Shown in pieces: positions 26,050 to 34,640 of a stretch of 64,000 nucleotides of DNA. The stretch is taken from positions 1 through 64,000 of the forward strand of contig NZ_FMTM01000015.1 of assembly GCF_900099775.1 (NCBI RefSeq). The letters run 5' to 3'. Source of the DNA: Rhizobium mongolense subsp. loessense (GTDB lineage Bacteria > Pseudomonadota > Alphaproteobacteria > Rhizobiales > Rhizobiaceae). How positions within the stretch are numbered: the stretch's first letter is position 1; each line of letters begins with the position of its first letter. The notes under the pieces were generated by a model that worked only from the letters and a program-made list of their open reading frames with translations, ran no database searches and was not told the DNA's origin. Made by a program: the position numbers and the translations under genes.

Positions 26050-26937
26050 TTACGCATCCCGGCCGAAGAGGCCCGCGGGCCTGACGAGAAGCACGATCGC
26101 CATGATCACGAAGATCACGATGTTCGAAGCTTCCGGATAAAATACCTTGGTTAGCCCCTCCGCAACGCCCAGAACGTAGCCGGTGACGATCGCCCCCATG
26201 ATCGAGCCCATGCCGCCAACCACGACAACGGCGAAGACGACAATAATGATGTTCGACCCCATCAACGGCGAGACCTGGTAGATAGGTGCGGCCAGTACGC
26301 CGGCAAAGGCTGCAAGACCGGCACCCAAGGCATAGGTCAGCGTCAGGAGAACCGGTACGTTGACACCGAACACCTGCACAAGCACGGCATTTTCCGTCGC
26401 CGCGCGAAGATAGGCTCCGAGCTTGGTCTTCTCGATAAGAAGCCAGGTGCCGATGCAGACCACCAACGACATGACGACCACCCAGCCGCGATAGATCGGC
26501 AGGAACATGAAACCGAGGTTGGTACCACCGGCAAGGGCTGACGGCGTGGCATAGGGTTGACCGGAAGACCCGTAGAGATAGCGGAAGGTCCCTTCGATCG
26601 CGAGCGCCATGCCGAAGGTGAAGAGCAATCCGTAGAGTGGATCGAGATCATAGAGCCGCCGCAAGAAGAGCCGTTCCACGACGGCACCGAAAAGGCCGAC
26701 TGCAAGCGGAGCAAGAACAAGTGCGGGCCAATAGCCGATGCCGCCATAGGCGAGCATCAGATAGGCAACGAAGGCGCCGAGCATATATTGCGCGCCATGC
26801 GCAAAATTGATGACGCGCAACAGGCCGAATATGATTGCCAGGCCAAGGCTCAAGAGCGCGTAGAAAGAGCCGTTGATGAGGCCGATCAGCAACTGGCCGA
26901 GCAGTGCCTGAACGGGAATTCCGAATATCATCGTCAT
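26050..26937 (-). CDS. Branched-chain amino acid-type ABC permease, LivH-like
   Basis: This is a 295-residue permease starting MTMIFGIPVQALLGQLLIGLINGSFYALLSLGLAIIFGLLRVINFAHGAQYMLGAF, the standard LivH opening. VVVGGMGSIMGAIVTGYVLGVAEGL near the C-terminus is the conserved ATPase-contact region. ATG 26937 lies four bases after the LivF-like stop; the frame open to 27021 is a shadow within that gene. It forms a heterodimer with the LivM-like subunit. Confidence 0.93.
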   Translation of the reverse strand: MTMIFGIPVQALLGQLLIGLINGSFYALLSLGLAIIFGLLRVINFAHGAQYMLGAFVAYLMLAYGGIGYWPALVLAPLAVGLFGAVVERLFLRRLYDLDPLYGLLFTFGMALAIEGTFRYLYGSSGQPYATPSALAGGTNLGFMFLPIYRGWVVVMSLVVCIGTWLLIEKTKLGAYLRAATENAVLVQVFGVNVPVLLTLTYALGAGLAAFAGVLAAPIYQVSPLMGSNIIIVVFAVVVVGGMGSIMGAIVTGYVLGVAEGLTKVFYPEASNIVIFVIMAIVLLVRPAGLFGRDA

Positions 26938-26941
26938 GGCA

Positions 26942-27643
26942 TCAGACTCCCAGCACCCGGTGCAGCGTATCCATCCGCTGCGGCAATTCGCCGACCGGGA
27001 ACTCGGATACCATCTGGCCATGGTCCATCAGATAGAAGCGGTCTGCAATGCGGCTTGCAAAGCGGAAATTCTGTTCGACGAGGAGTATGGTCATGCCGCG
27101 CTCCTTCAGCTTCTTCAGGACCTCACCGATCCGTTGGACGATGACGGGCGCAAGACCCTCTGTCGGCTCGTCCAGCAGCAGCATCTTGACACCGGTGCGC
27201 AAGACGCGAGCGATCGCCAGCATCTGCTGCTCGCCGCCGGAAAGCTTGGTCCCGGCGCTCGCGCGGCGCTCGTAGAGGTTCGGAAAAAGCTCGTAGATCT
27301 CGTCGAGGCTCATGCCGCCTTCGGCAACGACCGGCGGCAATAGCAGGTTTTCCGACACGGTCAGTGTCGAAAAGATGCCGCGCTCCTCGGGCACGAAGCC
27401 GATGCCCTTGTGTGCGGTCTTGTGCAGCGGCACCTGCATCATATCGGCCCCGTCGAAGCTGATCTTGCCCTTGCGGGCCCGGACGATGCCGGTGATCGTG
27501 CGAAGCGTCGTTGTCTTTCCGACGCCGTTGCGGCCGAGGATAGTAATCGTTTCACCTTCGCCAACGCGCATGTCGACGCCGTGCAGGATATGGCTTTCGC
27601 CGTACCAGGCATTGAGACCGCGAACTTCCAGCAGGGCAGCCAT
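26942..27643 (-). CDS. Branched-chain amino acid-type ABC ATPase, LivF-like
   Basis: This is a 233-residue ATPase with LEVRGLNAWYGESHILHGVDMRVGEGETITILGRNGVGKTTTLRTITG (Walker A GRNGVGKTT), FVPEERGIFSTLTVSENLLL, LSGGEQQMLAIARVL and LLLDEPTEGLAPVIV. These are the LivF hallmarks. The ATG at 27643 overlaps the TGA of the LivG-like gene (TGATG), so the two subunits are translationally coupled. Confidence 0.94.
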   Translation of the reverse strand: MAALLEVRGLNAWYGESHILHGVDMRVGEGETITILGRNGVGKTTTLRTITGIVRARKGKISFDGADMMQVPLHKTAHKGIGFVPEERGIFSTLTVSENLLLPPVVAEGGMSLDEIYELFPNLYERRASAGTKLSGGEQQMLAIARVLRTGVKMLLLDEPTEGLAPVIVQRIGEVLKKLKERGMTILLVEQNFRFASRIADRFYLMDHGQMVSEFPVGELPQRMDTLHRVLGV

Positions 27644-28425
27644 CAACCTTCCTCCGTGCCCATATAGGCCTCACGGACGCGCGGATCCTGGCTGACGGAG
27701 GCATAATCGCCCTCTGCGAGGATCTCGCCACGCTGAAGTACGGTCACCTGCTGGCAGATATTCGCAACGACGGAGAGATTGTGTTCGACCATCAGTACCG
27801 CGCGCACGCGGGCAACCTCGCGGATGATGGCCGAAACGACGCTGACGTCCTCCTGCCCCATGCCGGCCATCGGCTCGTCGAGAAGCAGAACCTTCGGATC
27901 GAGCGCAAGCGTCGTGGCGATCTCCAGAACGCGCTTGCGGCCGTAGGAAAGATCGGCGGCGATATGGTCGCGCTCCTTGGAAAGGCCGACACTTGCCAGC
28001 AACTGTTCGGCGCGGTCGTTCAGGCGATCGAGGGCAGACACCGGCCGCCAGAACTGGGTGGAGAGATTGTTCGGTCGCTGCAGGGCGACGCGCACATTGT
28101 CGAGCACCGACAGGTGCGGGAAGACCGCCGAAATCTGGAAGGAACGCACCAGCCCCATGCGCGCCACCTTGTCCGGCGGTGTCCTGGTGATATCCGTCCC
28201 CATCAGCGTGATCGTGCCGTGTGTCGGCTGCAGGAACTTGGTCAGCAGGTTGAAAACCGTCGTCTTGCCCGCGCCATTTGGTCCGATGAGGGCATGGACG
28301 CTTGCATCATGCACGTCGAGATCGACATTCTTGACGGCCGTGAAGCCGCCGAAATCCCGGCGAAGGCCGCGGGCGGAGAGCACCACCCGCGGCGTTGCAT
28401 TCGTCTGTGTTGCGGGAACCGCCAT
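27643..28425 (-). CDS. Branched-chain amino acid-type ABC ATPase, LivG-like
   Basis: This is a 260-residue ATPase: LSARGLRRDFGGFTAVKNVDLDVHDASVHALIGPNGAGKTTVFNLLTKFLQPTHG, then GLVRSFQISAVFPHLSVLDNVRVALQ (LivG type). The signature region is unusual: LSYGRKRVLEIATTLAL instead of LSGGQ, as in many LivG proteins (LSYGxQR). Walker B is VLLLDEPMAGM. It follows the binding-protein gene by four bases. Confidence 0.94.
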   Translation of the reverse strand: MAVPATQTNATPRVVLSARGLRRDFGGFTAVKNVDLDVHDASVHALIGPNGAGKTTVFNLLTKFLQPTHGTITLMGTDITRTPPDKVARMGLVRSFQISAVFPHLSVLDNVRVALQRPNNLSTQFWRPVSALDRLNDRAEQLLASVGLSKERDHIAADLSYGRKRVLEIATTLALDPKVLLLDEPMAGMGQEDVSVVSAIIREVARVRAVLMVEHNLSVVANICQQVTVLQRGEILAEGDYASVSQDPRVREAYMGTEEG

Positions 28426-28429
28426 GGGC

Positions 28430-29635
28430 TTATTTCACCAGAACGCAGCCGCTCTTGGCGGGATCGATATAGGCGTCCTTGCCGGGGATGGTGGCGAGAA
28501 CGTTGAAGTAGTCCCAGGCCTCCTTGCTCTCGTCCGGCTTTTTCACCTGCAGGAGATACATGTCATGGATCATGCGGCCGTTCGGGCCGACGGTGCCGCC
28601 GCGGCCAAAAACGTCGTCCACCGGCATTTCATGCAGTTGCTTCGCAACAGCCTCCGTTTCGTCCGTTCCGGCCTTCTGGATTGCCTTCAGGTACTGAAGC
28701 ACGGCGGAATAGGTCCCCGCGTGGATCATGTTCGGCATCTTGCCGGTGCGATCGAAGAATTTCTTTCCGAAAGCGCGGCTCTCGTCGTCACGGTTCCAGT
28801 AATAACCTTCGGTGAGCGTCAAGCCTTGAGCGGCCTCGAGACCGAGGCCGTGGACGTCAGCGAGCGTGAACAGCAACGCCGCGAGGCGCTGGCCACCCTG
28901 CGTGATGCCGAACTCGGCCGCCTGCTTGATTGCGTTTGACGTGTCGAGGCCTGCATTGGCAAGGCCGACGACCTTGGCGCCGGAAGACTGGGCCTGCAGC
29001 AGGAACGACGAAAAATCCTGGCTGGCGAGCGGATGGCGGACGGAGCCGACGACAGTGCCCCCATTGGCCTTGACGAAATCACTCGTCTGCTGTTCCAGCG
29101 AATAGCCAAAGGCATAGTCGGCCGTCAGGAAGAACCAGCTGTCGCCACCCTGCTTCACAAGTGCGCCACCGGTGCCGACAGCAAGGGCATGCGTGTCATA
29201 GGCCCAGTGGAAGCCGTAGGGCGAACAGGCCTTGCCCGTCAGATCCGTGGTTGCCGCACCCGTGACGATGTCGATCTTCTTCTTCTCTTTGCCAATTGCC
29301 TGGACAGCAAGCGCAACCGACGAGGTCGTCAGTTCCATGATAGCGTCGACCTGCTCGGTGTCGTACCACTGCCGGGCGATGTTCGATGCGATGTCCGGCT
29401 TGTTCTGATGGTCGGCGTCGACGATCTCGATTGGAGCGTCGAGCACTTTGCCGCCGAAATCTTCGACCGCCATCTGGGCGGCTTCAACGGACGATTTACC
29501 ACCAAAATCGGCATAGACGCCGGATTGGTCGTTCAGGATGCCAATCTTTACCTTGCCGTCGGAAGCACCATCAGCGAGTACGGCGGTGCCGCTGGCAAGC
29601 AGGAATGCCACGGACGCAATGAAATTCTTTCGCAT
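28430..29635 (-). CDS. Branched-chain amino acid-type ABC periplasmic binding protein
   Basis: This is a 401-residue LivK-family receptor (Peripla_BP_6). The signal peptide MRKNFIASVAFLLASGTAVLADG precedes KVKIGILNDQSGVYADFGGKSSVEAAQMAVEDFGGK and GAATTDLTGKACSPYGFHWAYDTHALAVGTGGALVKQGGDSWFFLTADYAFGYSLEQQTSDFV. This subgroup often carries urea, amides, aromatic acids or hydroxyacids rather than leucine. GGAGGAG lies upstream of the ATG. It is the first of seven genes ending in two oxidoreductases, so a catabolic substrate rather than an amino acid is plausible. Confidence 0.92.
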   Translation of the reverse strand: MRKNFIASVAFLLASGTAVLADGASDGKVKIGILNDQSGVYADFGGKSSVEAAQMAVEDFGGKVLDAPIEIVDADHQNKPDIASNIARQWYDTEQVDAIMELTTSSVALAVQAIGKEKKKIDIVTGAATTDLTGKACSPYGFHWAYDTHALAVGTGGALVKQGGDSWFFLTADYAFGYSLEQQTSDFVKANGGTVVGSVRHPLASQDFSSFLLQAQSSGAKVVGLANAGLDTSNAIKQAAEFGITQGGQRLAALLFTLADVHGLGLEAAQGLTLTEGYYWNRDDESRAFGKKFFDRTGKMPNMIHAGTYSAVLQYLKAIQKAGTDETEAVAKQLHEMPVDDVFGRGGTVGPNGRMIHDMYLLQVKKPDESKEAWDYFNVLATIPGKDAYIDPAKSGCVLVK

Positions 29636-29779
29636 ATGTCTCTCCTCCCAGAGATGGCCAAATCGCGCGTCTGTTCAAAATTGGCCAGCCGCTCTCCTCA
29701 AACCAGCCGACGCTTCGCCTACGATCAAGGAAAATCCGCCTTGAGGCAACCGCTGGTTTGCAGTTAATTACAAACAGTA

Positions 29780-29799
29780 TCTGTTCGTTTTTGAACAGA
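29780..29799. promoter_or_regulatory. Palindrome in the livK/lysR divergent region, candidate LysR operator
   Basis: This is a perfect inverted repeat, TCTGTTC and GAACAGA, with a 6-base spacer of T-rich sequence. It has the T-N11-A shape used by LysR regulators. A second half-site, TCTGTTCAAAA, lies at 29670-29680 near the binding-protein gene. It is placed between the divergent regulator and transporter genes. Confidence 0.5.
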
Positions 29800-29886
29800 A
29801 GGTTGAAACCGACACTTAGGGCGCTTTCCATTCATGGGCAGCGACCGGCGATGAGACCAAAGACGTAGACGGACGCGCGACGCTGC

Positions 29887-30831
29887 ATGAGCAATCCTCC
29901 GCAATTTACTTGGGACGACCTTCAGTTTTTTCTAGCCGTGGCGCGCACCGGCCAGCTATCGACGGCTGCGAGGCAGCTGCGCAGCAGCCATGCCACCGTC
30001 TCGCGGCGCATCGACCGGCTTGAATTTGCCCTGAAGGTCAAGCTTTTCGAGCGCAACGCGCGCGGCTACGTGCTGACGGCGATGGGCACGCGTTTCGTAG
30101 ACACCGCCGAAAGAATGGAACAGGAGACCGAACGCCTGCGCGCCGATCTTGCCGCAGGGTCGATGACGCAGCGCGGCGTCGTGCGGTTGAGTGCGCCGGA
30201 GGGTTTTGCGAATTTCTTCTTTGCGAGCGTGCTGCCGAAATTCGCAGCACACCATCCGCATCTGTCGCTTGAGCTTGTGACGATCCAGCAGATCATGTCA
30301 CTGTCCCGCAAGGAGGCGGACATTACCGTCGTCTTGGACGAGCCGAAGGGCGGACCGTATTTTTCAGAGAAGCTGACCGACTACCATCTGCAGGTCTACG
30401 GCTCGCGGGATTATCTTGCCAAGAGCCCGCCGATCACCTGCCGCGACGACCTGCTGAACCATCCTTTCATCAGCTATATCGAGGAGATGATCTTCGCGCC
30501 GGGGCTTGATTATCTCGGCGACGTGCATCCGCGCATCAAGCCGCAGTTCCAAAGTTCCAGCATCTTTGCGCAGCTGACGGCCACGCGAAACGGCCTGGGG
30601 CTTTGCGTGCTCCCCTACTTCTTCGCAAGCCTTTATCCGGAGCTTGTGCGCGTCCTGCCCGATGAGGTGGACCTCTGCCGCAACTATTGGGTTACTTGTC
30701 ATCAAGATATGAGACAAGCGCCACGCGTGCGCGCCGTCATCGACTTTCTGCGCGAGGCCGTGAAAGGCGAAGACGCACGTTTCATCCCGCCATTTGCGGC
30801 CGCAATCCACTCCGGCCGAAAGCCCGGATGA
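29887..30831 (+). CDS. LysR-family transcriptional regulator
   Basis: This is a 314-residue LysR regulator. Helix-turn-helix: WDDLQFFLAVARTGQLSTAARQLRSSHATVSRRIDRLEFALKVKLFERNARGYVLTAMGTRFV (residues 9-75). The effector domain follows (GVVRLSAPEGFANFFFASVLPKFAAHHPHLSLELVT). It resembles the subgroup whose binding domain opens with RLSAPEGF. It is transcribed away from the seven-gene liv-type operon and probably controls it; the palindrome at 29780-29799 lies about 90 bases upstream. Its TGA abuts the stop of the convergent cupin gene. Confidence 0.9.
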   Translation: MSNPPQFTWDDLQFFLAVARTGQLSTAARQLRSSHATVSRRIDRLEFALKVKLFERNARGYVLTAMGTRFVDTAERMEQETERLRADLAAGSMTQRGVVRLSAPEGFANFFFASVLPKFAAHHPHLSLELVTIQQIMSLSRKEADITVVLDEPKGGPYFSEKLTDYHLQVYGSRDYLAKSPPITCRDDLLNHPFISYIEEMIFAPGLDYLGDVHPRIKPQFQSSSIFAQLTATRNGLGLCVLPYFFASLYPELVRVLPDEVDLCRNYWVTCHQDMRQAPRVRAVIDFLREAVKGEDARFIPPFAAAIHSGRKPG

Positions 30832-31170
30832 CTATTTCAGAAATTCTGCGCGGTGCGGTGTGAAGGTGTCGATCAGCCGCCCCTTCTCCAATGCCTTGAC
30901 GCCGTGAACAAGGTCCGGCGGCACGATGAAGCTACCGCCTTTTTTCAGCACCTCGGTCTTCCCGTCGATGGTGACCGCGAAGCTGCCTTCGGCAACATAG
31001 CTCGCCTGGATGTGAGGATGCGAATGCGCAGCACCGATTGCATCTTTTTCGAAGGCAACTTCAACCATCATCATCTCGGGCAGGTAGACCATGATCCGGC
31101 GCGTGACGCCCGGCTCCGGACTGATCCAGTCAGCGCCTTCGGCATGCACGAAAAGAGCGCTCGATGTCAT
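30832..31170 (-). CDS. Small cupin-domain protein
   Basis: This is a 112-residue single-domain cupin. The two metal-binding motifs are recognisable: GAAHSHPHIQASYVAEGSFAVTIDG (motif 1) and GGSFIVPPDLVHGVKALEKGRLIDTFTP (motif 2). The ATG at 31170 has GAGGAGG eight bases upstream. The gene ends with no gap against the convergent LysR gene. Stand-alone cupins of this type (KdgF-like or sugar-binding) often accompany uronate or sugar catabolism; the function here is not known. Confidence 0.85.
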   Translation of the reverse strand: MTSSALFVHAEGADWISPEPGVTRRIMVYLPEMMMVEVAFEKDAIGAAHSHPHIQASYVAEGSFAVTIDGKTEVLKKGGSFIVPPDLVHGVKALEKGRLIDTFTPHRAEFLK

Positions 31171-31332
31171 GTTCGCCTCCTCACTTCGATTCCGATCGGG
31201 CCGCAAGTTGGAGCATTGAAGTCTGTTTGAAAAGGGCGCATCGGTATATTCCGTCCAATTGACGCCGAAGCTGGCCGGGTTTATGGCGGGGCTTGATCAG
31301 GCTTGCCTGGAAAATGGTGAGGAGACGCCGTC

Positions 31333-32520
31333 ATGCAGCATAGCCGCGAAACCTTCGACTGGGCCGATCCCTTCCGGCTGGAAGAACAGCTGACCGACGA
31401 GGAGCGCATGGTGCAGGACACGGCACGCGCCTACGCTCAGGAAAAGCTCGCTCCCCGGGTACTCGATGCCTTCCGCAATGAAAGGACCGATCCGACGATC
31501 TTCCGCGAAATGGGCGAACTCGGCCTGCTCGGTCCGACGATTGCGCCGGAATACGGCGGAGCAGGCTTGGGTTATGTCGCCTACGGCCTGATTGCCCGCG
31601 AAGTCGAGCGCGTCGACAGCGGCTACCGCTCAATGATGAGCGTGCAGTCGTCCCTCGTCATGGTGCCGATCGAGGCCTTCGGCTCAAATGCGCAGAAACA
31701 GAAATATCTGCCCAAGCTTGCAACCGGCGAATGGATTGGCTGCTTTGGGCTCACCGAACCGAATCACGGCTCCGATCCGGGCTCGATGGTGACGCGCGCC
31801 AAGAAGGCCGATGGCGGCTATAGCCTCACCGGGTCCAAGACCTGGATCACCAATGCGCCGATTGCCGATGTCTTCATTGTCTGGGCCAAGACGGAGGACG
31901 GCGTGATCCGCGGCTTTATCCTGGAAAAGGGCTGGAAGGGCCTTTCAGCGCCCGCCATTCACGGCAAAGTCGGTCTGCGCGCCTCAATCACCGGTGAGAT
32001 CGTGCTCGACAATGTTTTCGTGCCGGAGGAAAACCTGCTGCCCGATGTGACCGGTCTGAAGGGTCCGTTCACCTGCCTGAATTCCGCCCGTTTCGGCATT
32101 GCCTGGGGCGCGCTCGGTGCGGCCGAAGCCTGCTATGCGACGGCCCGGCAATACACCCTCGATCGCAAGCAGTTCAACCGGCCGCTTGCCGCCAATCAAC
32201 TGATCCAGAAAAAGCTTGCCGATATGGCGACCGAGATCACGCTCGGCCTGCAGGGTTGCCTGCGGCTCGGCCGCATGAAGGAAGAGGGCCACCCGCCGGT
32301 GGAACTCACCTCAATCCTCAAACGCAACTCCTGCGGCAAGGCACTCGACATTGCGCGCACTGCCCGCGATATGCTCGGCGGCAATGGCATCTCCGACGAA
32401 TTCGGCGTCGCCCGCCACCTCGTCAATCTCGAGGTCGTCAATACCTACGAGGGTACGCATGACATCCACGCCCTCATCCTCGGCCGCGCGATTACGGGAA
32501 TCCAGGCCTTCGCGAACTAG
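31333..32520 (+). CDS. gcdH: Glutaryl-CoA dehydrogenase (acyl-CoA dehydrogenase family)
   Basis: This is a 395-residue FAD enzyme matching glutaryl-CoA dehydrogenase along its length: FDWADPFRLEEQLTDEERMVQDTARAYAQEKLAPRV, GYRSMMSVQSSLVMVPIEAFG, GCFGLTEPNHGSDPGSMVTRAKK, FNRPLAANQLIQKKLADM and the catalytic base E373 in VVNTYEGTHDIHALILGRAITG. It oxidatively decarboxylates glutaryl-CoA to crotonyl-CoA in lysine/tryptophan degradation. GAGGAG lies eight bases before the ATG. It is monocistronic as far as can be seen. The stop codon overlaps that of a possible small convergent ORF. Confidence 0.93.
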   Translation: MQHSRETFDWADPFRLEEQLTDEERMVQDTARAYAQEKLAPRVLDAFRNERTDPTIFREMGELGLLGPTIAPEYGGAGLGYVAYGLIAREVERVDSGYRSMMSVQSSLVMVPIEAFGSNAQKQKYLPKLATGEWIGCFGLTEPNHGSDPGSMVTRAKKADGGYSLTGSKTWITNAPIADVFIVWAKTEDGVIRGFILEKGWKGLSAPAIHGKVGLRASITGEIVLDNVFVPEENLLPDVTGLKGPFTCLNSARFGIAWGALGAAEACYATARQYTLDRKQFNRPLAANQLIQKKLADMATEITLGLQGCLRLGRMKEEGHPPVELTSILKRNSCGKALDIARTARDMLGGNGISDEFGVARHLVNLEVVNTYEGTHDIHALILGRAITGIQAFAN

Positions 32521-32663
32521 CGTCCCGCCCGGCGGCGCCAGAGCGTATAGGCAACCGAAACCAGAACGCCTACCACGATGCCGAGCGTAATGCTGCCGTA
32601 GGTGGCACCAAGCCCTACCCCCGGCGATGCCGATCGCGAACGGAAATGCAAGATCCATTCCAA
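32517..32663 (-). CDS. Possible small single-span membrane protein
   Basis: This is a 48-codon frame from TTG 32663 ending TAG at 32517. It holds one clear hydrophobic helix (YGSITLGIVVGVLVSVAYTLW) followed by RRRAGR, a normal inside-positive C-terminus. GAGGAG lies directly before the TTG, closer than usual. The stop shares the CTAG with the gcdH stop. No family is recognised. The alternative is chance, because this is a GC-rich intergenic strip. Confidence 0.3.
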   Translation of the reverse strand: MEWILHFRSRSASPGVGLGATYGSITLGIVVGVLVSVAYTLWRRRAGR

Positions 32664-32774
32664 GCTCCTCTGCGCATTTCGCAAATGGGCCGTGGGGCGT
32701 GAATTGCAACCGTTTGGAGATTGTGCAAGGCTGCCGTCGCCGATACAGCGCCAATAGGGGAAGGGGTTTCTCAT

Positions 32775-33236
32775 ATGCTTCTATTCCTTGCATTTTTGAT
32801 CGGAATTATTGCCGGCCTCAGGGCCATGACTGCGCCCGCCGCCGTTGCCTGGGGCGCTGCACTTGGCGGGTTCGACGTTTCTCAAACGTCTCTCGCCTTT
32901 ATGGGGTACCGGTGGACGCCGTGGATTTTCACGGTGCTTGCCGCCGTCGAAATGATCACCGACCAATTGCCGACAACGCCGAGCCGCAAGGTGCCGATGC
33001 AGTTCGGCGCCCGTATCATCATGGGCGCATTGGCAGGCGCCACGATCGGCGCTTCGGGTGGTTCCCTGACAGCCGGGCTTATTGCGGGCATCGTCGGTGC
33101 CGTTGTCGGAACGCTCGGCGGTGCCTTTGTCCGCGGCAGGCTTGCGAAGGCTTTCGGCAAGGATTTGCCGGCGGCACTTATCGAAGATGTCGTCGCCATC
33201 GGCGGCGCGCTGTTGATTGTGGCGGCCGTGCCATGA
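32775..33236 (+). CDS. DUF4126-family membrane protein
   Basis: This is a 153-residue hydrophobic protein with four likely membrane segments: LLFLAFLIGIIAGLRAMTAPAAVAWGAALGG, WTPWIFTVLAAVEMITDQLP, MGALAGATIGASGGSLTAGLIAGIVGAVVGTLGGAF and VVAIGGALLIVAAVP. GLRAMTAPA and EMITDQLPTTPSR are typical of DUF4126. AAGGGG lies eight bases before ATG 32775. It overlaps the next flavoprotein gene by four bases (ATGA), so the two are coupled. Function is unknown. Confidence 0.85.
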   Translation: MLLFLAFLIGIIAGLRAMTAPAAVAWGAALGGFDVSQTSLAFMGYRWTPWIFTVLAAVEMITDQLPTTPSRKVPMQFGARIIMGALAGATIGASGGSLTAGLIAGIVGAVVGTLGGAFVRGRLAKAFGKDLPAALIEDVVAIGGALLIVAAVP

Positions 33237-34600
33237 AAAGTTACGACGCGATCTTTATCGGGGCCGGTCAGTCCGGCCCCTTCCTCGCCGCCCGCATGTG
33301 CGAGAAGGGCATGAACGTAGCGCTGATCGAGCGAAAATATCTCGGCGGTACCTGTGTCAATGCCGGCTGCATGCCGACGAAGACGCTGGTCGCCAGTGCC
33401 CGGGCCGCCCATGTCGCGCGTCGCGGGGGCGACTACGGCGTGAAGATTGCTGGCAAGATCGCGATCGACATGACGATCGTGCGCCAGCGCGCCGAAACCG
33501 TTACCATGAACGCCCGCAACGGCCTGATCAGCTGGCTTGACAGCATGGAAACAATGGACGTGATCTATGGCCAGGCCAGATTTGCCGGTCCGAAGACAGT
33601 CATCGTCAACGACGAGATGCTGTCGGCGCCGCAAATCTTTGTGAATGTCGGTGCCCGCCCGGTCATTCCGGATTTTCCCGGTATCGAGGACATCGACTAT
33701 CTCACAAGCACGTCGATCATCCACCTCGACACGTTGCCACGCCACCTCGCCGTCATCGGCGGCAGCTATATCGGTCTCGAATTCGCGCAGATGTACCGCC
33801 GCTTCGGCGCCGAAGTCACGATCATTGAACGCGGGCCGAAGCTTGCCTCACGTGAAGACGAGGATATCTCCGATGCAATCGCGGAGATTCTCGGCGCCGA
33901 AGGTATTGCGGTTCATACTCAGGCAGATCATATCGCATTCGTAAAGAATGGCGATGCTGTTGCCGTCAGCACCGGCGCCGGCAAGCCGGCGATCGAGGCA
34001 AGCCATGTGCTGATTGCAACCGGCCGCAGGCCGAACACCGACGATCTGGGCCTCGATGCCGCCGGCGTTTCGATGGACAAGCGCGGCTACATCACGGTGG
34101 ACGACAGGCTGATGACCAATGTCGAGGGCATCTTCGCGCTCGGCGACTGCAACGGCCGCGGAGCCTTTACGCATACGTCCTATAATGATTTCGAGATCGC
34201 CGCAGCTAACCTGATTGATGGTGGCGATCGCAAGGTGAGCAGCCGCATTCCCGCCTATGCACTTTATATCGATCCGCCGCTCGGCCGCGTCGGCATGACA
34301 GAGAAGGAAGCGCGCGCTTCCGGCAAAAAGATCATGGTCTCGTCCCGCCCGATGAGCCGCGTCGGTCGTGCCAACGAACGAGGCGAGACCATGGGTTTCA
34401 TGAAGATCGTCGCTGAGGCCGAAAGCAAGCGAATTCTCGGTGCCGCAATCCTTGGCATCGAAGGCGACGAGGCAATCCACGGCATCATCGATGCCATGAA
34501 TGCCGGAACGACCTACCCTGCCCTGCAATGGTCGGTGCCGATCCATCCGACCGTTTCGGAACTGATCCCGACGGTGCTTGGAGATTTGAAGGCGGTTTGA
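33233..34600 (+). CDS. FAD-dependent pyridine-nucleotide disulfide oxidoreductase (mercuric-reductase-like)
   Basis: This is a 455-residue class I disulfide reductase. The FAD site SYDAIFIGAGQSGPFLAARM is followed by the redox pair C41-VNAG-C46 (GGTCVNAGCMPTKTL), the NAD site LAVIGGSYIGLEFAQMYRRFGAEVTIIER, the second FAD contact VEGIFALGDCNGRGAFTHT and the dimer-interface end WSVPIHPTVSELIPTVLGDL. It lacks the N-terminal HMA domain and the C-terminal vicinal cysteines of true MerA, and no mer genes are near, so mercury reduction is unlikely. The ATG overlaps the DUF4126 stop. The substrate is unknown. Confidence 0.88.
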   Translation: MKSYDAIFIGAGQSGPFLAARMCEKGMNVALIERKYLGGTCVNAGCMPTKTLVASARAAHVARRGGDYGVKIAGKIAIDMTIVRQRAETVTMNARNGLISWLDSMETMDVIYGQARFAGPKTVIVNDEMLSAPQIFVNVGARPVIPDFPGIEDIDYLTSTSIIHLDTLPRHLAVIGGSYIGLEFAQMYRRFGAEVTIIERGPKLASREDEDISDAIAEILGAEGIAVHTQADHIAFVKNGDAVAVSTGAGKPAIEASHVLIATGRRPNTDDLGLDAAGVSMDKRGYITVDDRLMTNVEGIFALGDCNGRGAFTHTSYNDFEIAAANLIDGGDRKVSSRIPAYALYIDPPLGRVGMTEKEARASGKKIMVSSRPMSRVGRANERGETMGFMKIVAEAESKRILGAAILGIEGDEAIHGIIDAMNAGTTYPALQWSVPIHPTVSELIPTVLGDLKAV

Positions 34601-34640
34601 AATATTTCCTTCTCTGCGACGCAAAGAAGTTTAGAGGTCC

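Noticed and set aside
32627..33232. N-terminal extension of the flavoprotein frame
   Set aside because: The extension runs over the DUF4126 gene in another frame and is arginine-rich; the coupled ATG at 33233 starts the FAD motif at the expected place.
33233..34600. Mercury resistance function for the MerA-like flavoprotein
   Set aside because: There is no HMA domain, no C-terminal cysteine pair and no merR/T/P neighbours; only the general disulfide reductase redox pair is present.
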